Source of the DNA: Oscillospiraceae bacterium
Lineage (GTDB): Bacteria > Bacillota > Clostridia > Oscillospirales > Oscillospiraceae
Direction: 5' to 3'
NCBI GenBank assembly: GCA_022793095.1
Contig: JAAWCD010000003.1
Coordinates: 43,631 to 107,630, forward strand
DNA length: 64,000 nt
Shown: positions 34,267 to 44,910 of the stretch, one piece after another
Position numbering within the stretch: position 1 is the first letter of the stretch
How the letters are laid out: each line of letters starts with the position of its first letter
Position numbers and translations under genes: made by a program
The notes under the pieces: model-generated
What the model was told of the DNA's origin: nothing
What the model saw: only the letters and a program-made list of their open reading frames with translations
Databases searched by the model: none

Positions 34267-35634
34267 ATGAAGCAGTATGAAGTTGCGGTCATCGGCGGCG
34301 GACCTGGCGGCTATATCGCCGCGATTCGGGCCGCACAGCTGGGCAAAAAGACGGTGTTGGTGGAGAGGCAGGACCTGGGCGGCACCTGCCTGAACCGGGG
34401 CTGTATCCCCACCAAGGCCCTGCTCCACAGCGCGGAGTCTTACGGGGCCCTGAGCGGCGCCAAATCCTTGGGCATCACCCTGGGAGAGTACGCCTTCCAG
34501 TACAAGAAGATGGCCAAGCGGAAGGACAAGGTGGTCAAGCAGCTCCGCAGCGGCGTGGAAAATCTGGTGTCCGGCCACGGCGCGGACATTCTCCGGGCGG
34601 AAGCGGTGCTCACCGGGCCCCACACCTTCCGGGCCGGTGAGGAGGAAGTGGAGGCGGATCAGATCATCCTGGCCACCGGCTCCTTCCCGGCCTCTATTCC
34701 CATCCCCGGCGCGGACAAACCCGGCGTACTCAATTCCGACGGCGTTCTGGCCCTGGAGGAGTGCCCGGAATCGGTGGTCATCATCGGCGGCGGCGTCATC
34801 GGCGTGGAGTTTGCCACCCTTTTCGCGGACCTGGGCAAGCCAGTGACCATTGTGGAGATGCTGCCCAGCATCCTCTACGGCAATGACACGGACGTGTGCG
34901 CCACTATGACCGGCCTTCTGAAGGACAAGGGCGTGACCATCCACACCGGCGCAAAAGTGCTGGAAATTCAGGACGGCCTCGCCTGTGTCTTTGAGAAGGA
35001 CGGCCAGACCCTGCGGGCCGAGGGTCAGCTTGCCGTTATGGCCACGGGCCGCAAGCCGGACACCGCCGGTCTCGGGCTGGAGGCCGCCGGCGTGGAGACG
35101 GAGCGGGGCTTTGTCAAGGTGGACGAGGAGATGCGGACCAATATCCCTCACATCTACGCCATTGGGGACATCACCGGAAAGCAGCAGCTGGCCCATGTGG
35201 CCACCGCGCAGGGCGTGACCGCCGCCCACAATGCGGTAGGAGAGCACCGGCACATGGACTATTCCGCTGTGCCCGGCTGCATTTACAGCACCCCGGAGAT
35301 CGCCTGTGTGGGCCTCACCGAGGAAAAAGCCCGGGAGGCCGGATATGCGGTCCGGACCGGCCGGTTCAATGTCTCCGGGAATGGCCGGAGCCTCGCCATT
35401 GGCTGCCAGGACGGCTTTGCCAAGCTGGTGGCTGACGCGGACACCGGAAAGGTGCTGGGCTGTCACATCGTGGCCCCACACGCCACGGAGATGATCGGCG
35501 AGGCGGGTATGGCGATCCGGTACGGCCTGACAGCGGAAGAACTGGGCGAGGTCATTCACGCCCACCCGACGGTCAGTGAAATCCTGATGGAGGCGGCTCA
35601 CGATATCGACGGCCTGTGCTGCCACAAGCTTTGA
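34267..35634 (+). CDS. lpdA: Dihydrolipoamide dehydrogenase (E3)
   Basis: A 455-residue FAD disulfide oxidoreductase that reoxidises the lipoyl arm with NAD+. It has an FAD loop GGGPGGYIAA at 10-19, a redox disulfide in GGTCLNRGCIPTK (Cys41, Cys46), an NAD loop VIIGGGVIGVEFA near 175 and a C-terminal His-Glu pair HAHPTVSEIL near 435. It lacks its own lipoyl domain. GAAGGAGGAG precedes the start. It is the last gene of the operon and stops at a bidirectional terminator. Confidence 0.93.
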   Translation: MKQYEVAVIGGGPGGYIAAIRAAQLGKKTVLVERQDLGGTCLNRGCIPTKALLHSAESYGALSGAKSLGITLGEYAFQYKKMAKRKDKVVKQLRSGVENLVSGHGADILRAEAVLTGPHTFRAGEEEVEADQIILATGSFPASIPIPGADKPGVLNSDGVLALEECPESVVIIGGGVIGVEFATLFADLGKPVTIVEMLPSILYGNDTDVCATMTGLLKDKGVTIHTGAKVLEIQDGLACVFEKDGQTLRAEGQLAVMATGRKPDTAGLGLEAAGVETERGFVKVDEEMRTNIPHIYAIGDITGKQQLAHVATAQGVTAAHNAVGEHRHMDYSAVPGCIYSTPEIACVGLTEEKAREAGYAVRTGRFNVSGNGRSLAIGCQDGFAKLVADADTGKVLGCHIVAPHATEMIGEAGMAIRYGLTAEELGEVIHAHPTVSEILMEAAHDIDGLCCHKL

Positions 35635-35643
35635 GCATAACCA

Positions 35644-35677
35644 AACATCCCCGTATCCTCTCGGATACGGGGATGTT
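35644..35677. terminator. Bidirectional terminator, E3 and CoA-transferase
   Basis: Perfect 15-bp stem (35644-35658 and 35663-35677) with loop TCTC between convergent genes. Confidence 0.88.
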
Positions 35678-35693
35678 GTATTGGCAAGGAGCA

Positions 35694-36989
35694 CTACCAG
35701 AGCATGAGCTGATCCGCCTGCTTTCTCAGCTCCGCCCGGAAATCGGGATGGGCGATGGCGATCAAATTCTCCACCCTCTGGCGGACCGTGCGGTTTTTCA
35801 ATTTGGCGATGCCGTACTCAGTCACCACATAGCCGGTCAGATTGCGGGAGATGGAGACCACCGCGCCAGGCGTCAGCTGGGGCTGGATCTTGGAGACTGT
35901 GCCGCCCTTGGCCGTGGAGGTCAGGGCGATGATGCCCCGCCCGCCCTTGGAGTGGAACGCGCCGTAGGCAAAGTCGGACGCGCCGCCGGTGCCGGAAAAC
36001 TGCCGGGGGCCCATGCTTTCCGAGCAGATCTGGCCGGTCAAATCCACCTGAATGGCCGCATTAACCGAGACCATGTTGTCATTCTGGGCGATGTTGAAGG
36101 GGTCGTTGACCCAGGCCGCCCGGCGCAGCTCCACCGCGGGATTCTCCGCCATGTAGTCGTAAAGGTTCTGATCACCCCAGGCGAAGGCCCCGATGGTCTT
36201 GCCCGGACAGAAATTTTTCCGCCTGTTGGTGACCACCCCGGCGGTCAGCAGCTTGCCCATAGAGGAGGTGATCATCTCCGTGTGAATGCCCAGGTCCTGC
36301 TTGTCCATCAGCGCTTCGCCCACCGCGTTGGGCATGCCGCCGATGCCCAGCTGGATGCAGTCTCCGTCCTGAATGAGGGAGACCACATTTGCGGCAATCT
36401 GCCGTTCCACCTCGGTGGAGGGAGCGGCGGGGGCAGAGGGCAGGGGGGTGTCCGCCTCGTAAATGTAATCGGCCCGTGCGATGGGGACGGCAGTTTCCCC
36501 GAAGACCCGGGGAAGGTGGTGGTTCACCTCAAAAATCACGGTGTCCGCCGCTTCCAGACACTCCCGGGCGGCCTCCAGGTCAAAGGAGAGGTAGACGTTT
36601 CCGTGCCGGTCCATGGGGGACACCGCAGCCACATAGATATTGGGACGGCGGGTCTGGATCACGGTCTCACCCACTGCGTGGAGGTTCAGCGGAACCATGT
36701 GAAAGCGCCCGGTCTGGTGGCCGGCCCGGCAATCCTTGTTGTAGAAAAAGGTGTAAATGTCGATCTGCCCCTTCAGGCTGTTATCCAGCATGACGGGATA
36801 GTCTCCCATCATCAGCATGGTCCACAGCGCGACGCCTTCCACACGGGGCGCAATGGTGTGGAGCTGTTTCAGGAACTGGGCCGGCTCGTTGCCGTAAATC
36901 GGGGTGGCGATGGTGTCGCCGGAGCGAATGAGCTCCAGGGCACCCTCCAAGCTGCCCAGCTTGGATCGGTAGAGTTCTTGATAATTCAT
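35694..36989 (-). CDS. Acetyl-CoA hydrolase/4-hydroxybutyrate-CoA-transferase family
   Basis: A 431-residue class-I CoA-transferase, close in length to 4-hydroxybutyrate CoA-transferase. The likely catalytic Glu238 is in LGIHTEMITSS; the CoA loops include QLGIGGMPNAVGEAL near 213 and QFSGTGGASDFAYGA near 328. It would move CoA from acetyl- or butyryl-CoA to an organic acid. GGAGGT lies upstream. A sigma-54-type promoter precedes it, placing it in the same regulon as the dehydrogenase operon; it could equally supply hydroxyacyl-CoA to the dehydratase of region 3. Confidence 0.9.
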   Translation of the reverse strand: MNYQELYRSKLGSLEGALELIRSGDTIATPIYGNEPAQFLKQLHTIAPRVEGVALWTMLMMGDYPVMLDNSLKGQIDIYTFFYNKDCRAGHQTGRFHMVPLNLHAVGETVIQTRRPNIYVAAVSPMDRHGNVYLSFDLEAARECLEAADTVIFEVNHHLPRVFGETAVPIARADYIYEADTPLPSAPAAPSTEVERQIAANVVSLIQDGDCIQLGIGGMPNAVGEALMDKQDLGIHTEMITSSMGKLLTAGVVTNRRKNFCPGKTIGAFAWGDQNLYDYMAENPAVELRRAAWVNDPFNIAQNDNMVSVNAAIQVDLTGQICSESMGPRQFSGTGGASDFAYGAFHSKGGRGIIALTSTAKGGTVSKIQPQLTPGAVVSISRNLTGYVVTEYGIAKLKNRTVRQRVENLIAIAHPDFRAELRKQADQLMLW

Positions 36990-37034
36990 GTGGCACCTCC
37001 CAAATATGCTGCGTATGGTTCTGCATGAATTACT

Positions 37035-37050
37035 AGCAAGTGAGATGCCA
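37035..37050 (-). promoter_or_regulatory. Sigma-54 promoter for CoA-transferase
   Basis: Minus-strand TGGCATCTCACTTGCT; TTGCT is exact and one base departs in TGGCAC. It lies 45 bp upstream of the start codon. Confidence 0.75.
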
Positions 37051-37265
37051 AAATGGAATGCGAATCACTGGGATATCTTTCGGCTAGGGCGTATCGAAAA
37101 GATACCAGGGTATAAAAAGTAGGAGATTTCGAGGAAGCAATGCTCTTTTCCGCTTGTAGGGTGGTAGTCCTGATTTTTGGACGGCATGCGGCGTTCCCGC
37201 CCAACCCCGGAAAATTTTATAAATCATGACAAAATTATACCTTGAAGTGTGTTTTCGGCAAACTG

Positions 37266-37296
37266 ACGCCCTGGAATCTCAGTGATTCCAGGGCGT
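37266..37296 (-). terminator. Terminator of enoate reductase gene
   Basis: 13-bp perfect stem (37266-37278 and 37284-37296) with loop TCAGT, 20 bp beyond the stop codon. Confidence 0.7.
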
Positions 37297-37315
37297 TTCG
37301 TTCATTTTGTGTCCT

Positions 37316-39277
37316 TTACTGGATTTCCAATGCGGCGGAGCATCCGGTCCAAACCGCTTCCATCACCGTCTTCGGTGTCACCGCGTCGCCCACCGGGATT
37401 ACTGGAATGCCGTTTGCCGCCACTTGTAGGGCCTCCACCACGGAGCGGTTGGGCCGCATGCCCAGAGACATGATCACCGTGTCCGCCTGGAAGTGATGCA
37501 GGGTTCCATCCACAACGTCTTCCGCGTCCACACCGTCAGGGCGGACCGCCACGCATTTGAGATACGTCCGGACTATGACGCCCTTTTCCCGGAATGCCTG
37601 CCGGGTGAACTGCTTGTAGCCGTTGGTCCCGCCGTTGGGCACTTCCGGCTGCATTTCGATGATGGTCACGGTTTTTCCCTGGTCCACCAGATGAAGCGCC
37701 GTGTCGCAGCCGCCCAGGCCACCGCCCAGCATGACCACATTCTGCCCGATTTCTACACCCTCGAACACGTCCAACACCGGAACCGCATACTCCTTCGCTC
37801 CGGGAATCGGCGGCAGAATGGGCGTGGAACCCACTGCGGCGAGAATAACGTCAGGCTGTTCCTCCTGTATTACCGAGGCATCGCAGACTGTATTCATCCG
37901 GACCTTCACGTTCCGGGCGTGAACCCGGCGGATGAGCAGGTCCTTGAAATTTTTCAGGTCTGCCTTGTGCAGCTCATGGCCGGTGAACCGCAGGGTGCCC
38001 CCCAGCCAGTTGTTTCGCTCCACCAGTGTGACCTTGTGCCCCTGGTCCGCGGCGGTGATTGCCGCCTGCATGCCTGCCGCGCCTCCGCCGGCCACCAGCA
38101 CCCTCCGGCTGTGCTCCGGCTTGGGGATCGGCCCGGCCCGATAGAACATGGGATTCACAGTGCAATGGGGCCGGTCGTTGGCGATCAGCGGGAAGAAATC
38201 CACGCTGGGACTTCCGTTTCCGTTGCAGGCGCCGCAGCGCAGGCAGCGGTTGATGTCGTCTGCATGGCCGTTTTTCGCCTTGTTGGGAAAGTCCGGGTCC
38301 GCGAAAATCTGCCGCCCCAGGGCCACCAAATCGGTTTTTCCTTCCGCAATAGCCTGCTCGGCCTCCTCTGGTGAATTGATGCCGCCCACCACCGAAATGA
38401 CCAGATTGACCCGCTCTTTGATGTAAGCCGCTATGTCCAGATTGATGAAATGGGGATCGTGGAAGTTGGAATACTGATGGGTCAGCCAGTTCAGATTGAA
38501 GTTATTGTTCCCGCGCGAGATGTGGAGAATGTCCGCGATTCCCTCCAGCTGCCGGCCAAAGGCCACAATATCGTCCGGCTCAATACCGCCAGGCAGGTCC
38601 TCTGTTCCGCTGACCCGGACCTCGATGATGAAGCCCGTTCCGCACCGGTCCCGGATGGCCTGAACCACCCGGACCGGAAATCTGGCCTGGTTTTCCCGGG
38701 ATCCGCCGTACTTGTCCGTCCGGTGATTGTCCCGGGGAGAGAGGAATTCGCTGAGCAGATAGCCGTGGCCCGCATGGACCATCACCCCATCGAAGCCCAT
38801 GGACTGGAACCAGAACGCGGCGTCCGCAAAGGCCCCGCAGGCCCGGAGCATATCCTTTTCGTCCATAGCCCGGACAATCATGCCGTCGTCCCGGATCAGG
38901 TCACAGGGGCCCACAGTCTCCCAGCCGCAGTTGAACATGCGGTGAGCGCCCACATGGCCCAGCTGAGCCAGCGCCACAGCGCCATGCTCCTTCATCAGCG
39001 CCGCGATTTTCCGGTAACCCTCCGCCTGGGGCGAGTCGAACACGGTGAAGTCAGGTGCGTCCGGGAAGTTCTGATATTTGGGGTCCACCATGATGTCCCC
39101 CATGCAGATGGAGGCGAAGCCCCCCGCCGCGCAGGAGGTCCGCAGCCGGGTCTCATATTCCAGCAGCTCGCCGTTGGCGCGAATTTTTTGAGCGTGGACC
39201 GGGGCCGCGCAGATCCGGTTTTGATAGGTCTTTCCCGCGATGGTGATGGGAGAAAACAGATGCGGAAAACAGATCAA
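37316..39277 (-). CDS. FeS-flavin enoate reductase (2,4-dienoyl-CoA reductase type)
   Basis: A 653-residue multi-cofactor NADH:flavin oxidoreductase. The FMN barrel (1-365) has HAGHGYLLSEFLSPRDNHR near 167, with the usual active-site Tyr. A [4Fe-4S] site is CLRCGACNG plus HCTVNP near 340-370. The FAD/NAD half has VLVAGGGAAGMQAA near 390 and VVMLGGGLGGCDTAL near 510. Relatives reduce enoates, dienoyl-CoAs or, as BaiCD/BaiH, bile-acid intermediates. The start is TTG at 39277, eight bases after AAGGAGG. It is 18 bp after the SnoaL-like gene and co-transcribed with it. Confidence 0.9.
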   Translation of the reverse strand: MICFPHLFSPITIAGKTYQNRICAAPVHAQKIRANGELLEYETRLRTSCAAGGFASICMGDIMVDPKYQNFPDAPDFTVFDSPQAEGYRKIAALMKEHGAVALAQLGHVGAHRMFNCGWETVGPCDLIRDDGMIVRAMDEKDMLRACGAFADAAFWFQSMGFDGVMVHAGHGYLLSEFLSPRDNHRTDKYGGSRENQARFPVRVVQAIRDRCGTGFIIEVRVSGTEDLPGGIEPDDIVAFGRQLEGIADILHISRGNNNFNLNWLTHQYSNFHDPHFINLDIAAYIKERVNLVISVVGGINSPEEAEQAIAEGKTDLVALGRQIFADPDFPNKAKNGHADDINRCLRCGACNGNGSPSVDFFPLIANDRPHCTVNPMFYRAGPIPKPEHSRRVLVAGGGAAGMQAAITAADQGHKVTLVERNNWLGGTLRFTGHELHKADLKNFKDLLIRRVHARNVKVRMNTVCDASVIQEEQPDVILAAVGSTPILPPIPGAKEYAVPVLDVFEGVEIGQNVVMLGGGLGGCDTALHLVDQGKTVTIIEMQPEVPNGGTNGYKQFTRQAFREKGVIVRTYLKCVAVRPDGVDAEDVVDGTLHHFQADTVIMSLGMRPNRSVVEALQVAANGIPVIPVGDAVTPKTVMEAVWTGCSAALEIQ

Positions 39278-39295
39278 GGAAAGCGCCTCCTTTCT

Positions 39296-39847
39296 TCAGC
39301 GGGGCTTGGACGCCTGCTTCAGCGGGTCGCCGAACCCCCGCAGGTCCGCGTCGCCCACCATCTTCCGGCCATGGCAGCCAGGGAAGGGCGGCGGCGACGG
39401 AGGGCCAAACCGCATGATCCAATGGACCTCCTTGAATTTCCACTGCCCGTTCATCTTGACGTACTGATTATCATACATAGAGGCGGTGACAAACACCGGC
39501 TGGCTGGTCAGATAGTACGTGTTGATGAAGTAGATCAACCAATGACCGTGAGCATGCTCGCCATCCACCGTGATAATGGGATGGATCAGGAAATTGCTCT
39601 CCGCTCCGGTGTGCCAGCCGCACAGCTCGGACAGATAGCTTTCCACCGCCTCTTTTCCCTCAATCCGGCCCCGAGGAATCACAAAGGCACAGTCACCAGC
39701 AAAAAAATCAATCAGGCGCTCCGTTTTGCCCAGCGTCACACAGTCGAAGTATTCGTAGGTCATCTTCTGAATGGCCTCAATGTCTTCCAGCTGGGTCAGC
39801 CGGGCGTCCAGCTCCGCCTGCCGCCGGGCCAGTTCTTCCATATTCAT
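39296..39847 (-). CDS. SnoaL-like (NTF2-fold) protein
   Basis: A 183-residue cone-shaped NTF2-fold protein of the SnoaL-like family, which includes the bile-acid 7-alpha-dehydratase BaiE. The N-terminal helix IEAIQKMTYEYFDC and the His in FLIHPIITVD (near 89) match that family's active-site Tyr and His. The Asp that BaiE uses next to the Tyr appears to be Thr38 here, so chemistry may differ (alignment by eye). It is first in a unit with the enoate reductase. A Pro-rich C-terminal tail of 30 residues is unusual. Confidence 0.8.
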   Translation of the reverse strand: MNMEELARRQAELDARLTQLEDIEAIQKMTYEYFDCVTLGKTERLIDFFAGDCAFVIPRGRIEGKEAVESYLSELCGWHTGAESNFLIHPIITVDGEHAHGHWLIYFINTYYLTSQPVFVTASMYDNQYVKMNGQWKFKEVHWIMRFGPPSPPPFPGCHGRKMVGDADLRGFGDPLKQASKPR

Positions 39848-39879
39848 GCGTAAATCCTCCTTCTCTGATCGTTGATTGT

Positions 39880-39910
39880 ATCATAGCGCATTCCGCCAGG
39901 ATATGTCCAA
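39880..39910 (-). promoter_or_regulatory. Promoter of SnoaL/enoate reductase unit
   Basis: Minus-strand TTGGAC (39905-39910) and TATGAT (39880-39885) with a 19-bp spacer, inside the shared TATTGGACAT context. Confidence 0.6.
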
Positions 39911-39930
39911 TACCGTTTGGCAATCAACAA

Positions 39931-39945
39931 ATAGTCTGAAACTAT
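39931..39945. promoter_or_regulatory. LysR-type box 1 (ATAG-N7-CTAT)
   Basis: ATAGTCTGAAACTAT, a 15-bp dyad of the T-N11-A form used by LysR-type regulators, between divergent reductase units. Confidence 0.6.
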
Positions 39946-39982
39946 GGAAAACGGATGATTTATTTGCCCCTCCAAAGCAATC

Positions 39983-39997
39983 ATAGAAATGAACTAT
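39983..39997. promoter_or_regulatory. LysR-type box 2 (ATAG-N7-CTAT)
   Basis: ATAGAAATGAACTAT, same form as box 1, 52 bp away and 21 bp upstream of the plus-strand -35. Confidence 0.6.
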
Positions 39998-40017
39998 TGA
40001 CAAATCCAGGATATATA

Positions 40018-40047
40018 TTGGACATATGGAAATGAATCCGCTATGAT
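40018..40047 (+). promoter_or_regulatory. Promoter of second enoate reductase gene
   Basis: TTGGAC (40018-40023), an 18-bp spacer and TATGAT (40042-40047). The segment TATATATTGGACAT also occurs at the dehydratase promoter. Confidence 0.68.
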
Positions 40048-40085
40048 AAAAGCAGTTCAAAATAACATATAAAGGAGAGCGTGCA

Positions 40086-42032
<1,947 letters not shown>

Positions 42033-42046
42033 CCAGCCGGCGGAAA

Positions 42047-42072
42047 GGGCCGCACCCGTTCGGGTGCGGCCC
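42047..42072 (+). terminator. Terminator after second enoate reductase
   Basis: GGGCCGCACCCG / CGGGTGCGGCCC, a perfect 12-bp stem followed by TTTAAAGTTCTTTTTC. Confidence 0.85.
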
Positions 42073-42105
42073 TTTAAAGTTCTTTTTCTTTCAAGAAAAA
42101 GAAGA
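42073..42105 (+). repeat. Hairpin repeat, copy 6
   Basis: TTTAAAGTTCTTTTTC with the CTTTCAAGAAAAAG core, directly after the GC-rich terminator; it reaches the end of dctM from the other side. Confidence 0.7.
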
Positions 42106-42108
42106 GAA

Positions 42109-43404
42109 TCACATTGTATTCGGGATAAAGGTTGCCATCTGCGGGAAAATCAGCAGCAGAATGACCAGTATGACAATACAGATCATGTACGGCACCGCCG
42201 CTTTAAAGATCTTCGTCGCCGGGATATTTGTGATGCCCGACAGCGTGAACACATTGAGACCCAGCGGAGGCGAAATCGCGCCCAGCTCAATGAGACTGAC
42301 GATCACCACGCCGAACCACACGCCGTCGAAGCCCAGGCCGGTCACAATGGGATACACAATGGGCACCGTAATCAGAATGGCGGCATTGATGTCGGAGAAC
42401 ATGCCGAACAGCACGTAGGCCAGGATGATAACCAGCATGACAATGTACCGGTTGGCATCAATGGACATGATGAAGCGGGACAAGGCCGAAGGCAGGCCGG
42501 ATAGGGTCATCAGCCGCTGGAACACATAGGCTCCAGTCAGCAGGGTGGCCACCATGCCCATCATCTCCGTCTGCCCCACCACCACCTTGACCACCTGCTT
42601 AAAGCTGAGCCGGCGGGTGATCAGGGCGAACACAATGCACACAAAGGCACAGAAGGCGGCGGCCTCCGTGGGCGTGATGGTTCCGGTATAAATACCCACC
42701 AGAGAGAGCACAATCACGGTGAAAATGGGCTACACCATCTTCAGGGACTTGATTTTCGCCCACAGGCTGTACGTTTGACCGCTGGTGGGGGCCAGGGTGG
42801 GATTCATCCGGCACCGCAGGAAAATGGAGATCAGCACCAACACGAACAACACGCCGGCGGGAATCAGCGCGGCCATGTACAGCCGTCCCAGAGAGACCTC
42901 AGACAGCATGGAGTACAGAATAAAGCCGGTGCTGGGCGGGACGATGCTGGCCAGACTGGCTCCACCGCAGACCGAGGCGGCGGCCATGCCGTCCTCATAG
43001 TTGTACTTCTTCATCTCCGGCACCGCGATTTTGCCCATAGTGATGTTGGAAATGGTGCTGTAGGTGATGAACCCCAGAATGGCGGATGCGGCGGCGGTGG
43101 CCATGGACAGGCCGCCCTTTATGTTGCCCAGCCAGTGGTTGGCGCAGTCGAACAGGTCCTTGCCGAAGCCCGCGTCCGCGATGATAATGCCCGTGAGCAT
43201 GAACAGGGCCACCGCCGCAAAGGTGTAGCTGCAAATGGCCCGCCAGGGGATCAGGGCCAGAACAGACAAAGCGCCGTCCGGACCGGTGACAAACAGCAGG
43301 CCCACAAAGCCGATGAGCGCCATGCAGAAGCCCACCCGCATGCCGGTGTAGATCAGGACCAGCAGGGCAATCAGACAGAGGACGCCGATCATTTCTTTAC
43401 TCAT
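42109..43404 (-). pseudogene. dctM: TRAP transporter large permease DctM, in-frame amber codon
   Basis: A 431-codon frame of normal DctM length with about 12 membrane segments. It holds GTITPTEAAAFCAF in the second half and GGLSMATAAASAILGF in the first. TAG at 42730-42732 interrupts the cytoplasmic loop after KIKSLKMV; a TGG Trp codon would need one change. It is the last gene of the dehydratase operon, starting within the last codons of dctQ. The break probably inactivates transport, unless the two halves reassemble or the stop is an assembly error. Confidence 0.82.
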
Positions 43405-43913
43405 AGGGCTGGCACCTCCCCAAGAAAGCCGCGGATGATAACCATAATCTGTCCCAGCACCAGCAGGGCGTAGCCCACCACCACAAAGAACAGGAAAGGA
43501 TACATGGGAAGCTGGAGAATCGCCGTGGCCTCGTTGAAGTCAATGGCCTGCCGCATCCGGACATAGCTTTGCATAGTCAGGGGAATCAGCACCACCAGAG
43601 GGACAATTGATGTGACAATGTCCAACACATGGGCCGCCGGTTTGGGTAGCATGCCGGTCAGGGAGTCGATCCGGATGTGCTTGTCCTTGTAGGTGGTCCA
43701 GCCCATGGCCATGAAGCCCGCCACGGCGATGAGGCACTGAATCAGTTCCACAGAGCCGTTGACCGGGCTGTCAAACAGCGTGCGCCGGGTCACGTCAAAG
43801 ACGATCAATAGCATAATGAACACAATCAGAATCGGGGTGACCAGACCGCCGATCTGGGTGATCCGCCCGATGGCCCGGTCCAGCTTCTGGACCAGGGATT
43901 TTTTATCCTTCAT
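43401..43913 (-). CDS. dctQ: TRAP transporter small permease DctQ
   Basis: A 170-residue membrane protein with four hydrophobic segments, typical of the DctQ subunit that joins DctM in sodium-driven organic-acid uptake. LFDSPVNGSVELIQCLIAVAGFMAMGW is the family region. The ATG at 43913 (MKDKKSL) follows GTGGGG and is the only sensible start, since upstream in-frame residues are hydrophilic and Pro-rich. Its stop overlaps the dctM start by four bases. Confidence 0.87.
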   Translation of the reverse strand: MKDKKSLVQKLDRAIGRITQIGGLVTPILIVFIMLLIVFDVTRRTLFDSPVNGSVELIQCLIAVAGFMAMGWTTYKDKHIRIDSLTGMLPKPAAHVLDIVTSIVPLVVLIPLTMQSYVRMRQAIDFNEATAILQLPMYPFLFFVVVGYALLVLGQIMVIIRGFLGEVPAL

Positions 43914-43995
43914 ATCAAACCCCACTCTCAGACGGCCGGCAGAATCCGGCCTTGGTTGAGGTCCGGCCGGCGGATCCGGCCGGACCCGGATAAAA

Positions 43996-44895
43996 TCAGC
44001 TGTTGTTTTCGCCCAGCTCCAGGATGCGCTGGTAAACCGCTGTGCCAGGCAGGCCCTGTCCGTCCACCTTGTCCACATCCTCCTGGACCAGGGCGGCGGC
44101 CAGATCGCTCCACTGGGCTTCCTCCTCCGGCGTCAGCTCGGAGAAGGTGTTTCCTTCTGCGGTCAGAGCTTCCACCATGGACGCGTAGTCGGCGTCCTCA
44201 ATGGCGGGCCACTGCTCACAGCTCCATTCCACGGTGCCGTCAATGGCCTCCTGATACTCCGTGGGCAGGCTGTTCCACACGTCCTCGTTGAAGGCGATCA
44301 CGGTCATGGACCGGTCAGTACCGGAGGGGAAAATGGTGTGATAGGGCAGAACCTCATACAGGCGCATGCCCTGGATCGCGCCCCAAGTCATCCACATACC
44401 GTCGGCCAAGCCCCGCTCGAAGGAGCTGTACCAGTCGCTGGCCTCCAGGGTCATGGGGGAGCCGCCGGCCGCGGAGGTGATGTTGGTCTGGAAAGCGGTG
44501 ACGGTGGAGAGCATCTTGCCCTGAAGGCCGGCAGGCACCCGGACCTCGCTGGTGGTGTGCATGGTGCCGCCGTTGGTGCAGGCGTAGAAGCCGCCGATGT
44601 GCAGGCCGTTGAACTCCGCCGCCATTGGTGACCTCGGCGATCTTGCCGGCCAGCAGCTTGGCCCAGTCGCCGTTGGTGGAGCCCTCCGCCGCCTGAGAGC
44701 TAAATTCAGCTCATACACTTTGTCGGGAGTGGCAGGCGCATTGCCGTCTCCGCCGCCGGAAGGGGCAGAGGTTTGGGCGGGCGTTCCTCCGCCCTGGGGA
44801 GCGCCGCCGTTGTTTCCGCTGTTTCCTCCGCAGGCGGTCAGGGCGAGGGTCAACATCATCGCGAGGGCCAGAAGCAGAGAGACGTTCTTTTTCAT
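43996..44895 (-). pseudogene. dctP: TRAP substrate-binding lipoprotein DctP, frameshifted and deleted
   Basis: A 299-codon frame that keeps a lipoprotein signal (LALTACGG) and a good C-terminal DctP part (VRVPAGLQGKMLSTV, then GGSPMTLEASDWYSSFERGLADG). Two lesions are visible. Near 44700 the frame shifts by one base: the other frame reads SSQAAEGSTNGDWAKLLAGK, a normal DctP stretch. Near 44627 the TNG of this stretch jumps to NGLHIGGFYACTNGG, so about 75 expected residues (the first substrate-binding segment) are missing. The shifts cancel, leaving an open but probably non-functional frame. GGAGGT precedes the ATG. Confidence 0.8.
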
Positions 44896-44910
44896 GATGA
44901 TACCTCCAAA

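Larger units (their letters stand above)
36990..37315. other. Gap upstream of CoA-transferase
   Basis: 326 bp without a gene. It holds the sigma-54-type promoter, a GTATC-N5-GATAC palindrome (37091-37105) and the terminator of the convergent side (37266-37296). Confidence 0.6.

Noticed and set aside
35694..36989. Possible loss of the catalytic Glu in the CoA-transferase (Gln in NAAIQVD)
   Set aside because: In this family the catalytic Glu is better placed in the GIHTEM segment (Glu238), which is intact; the Gln position varies.
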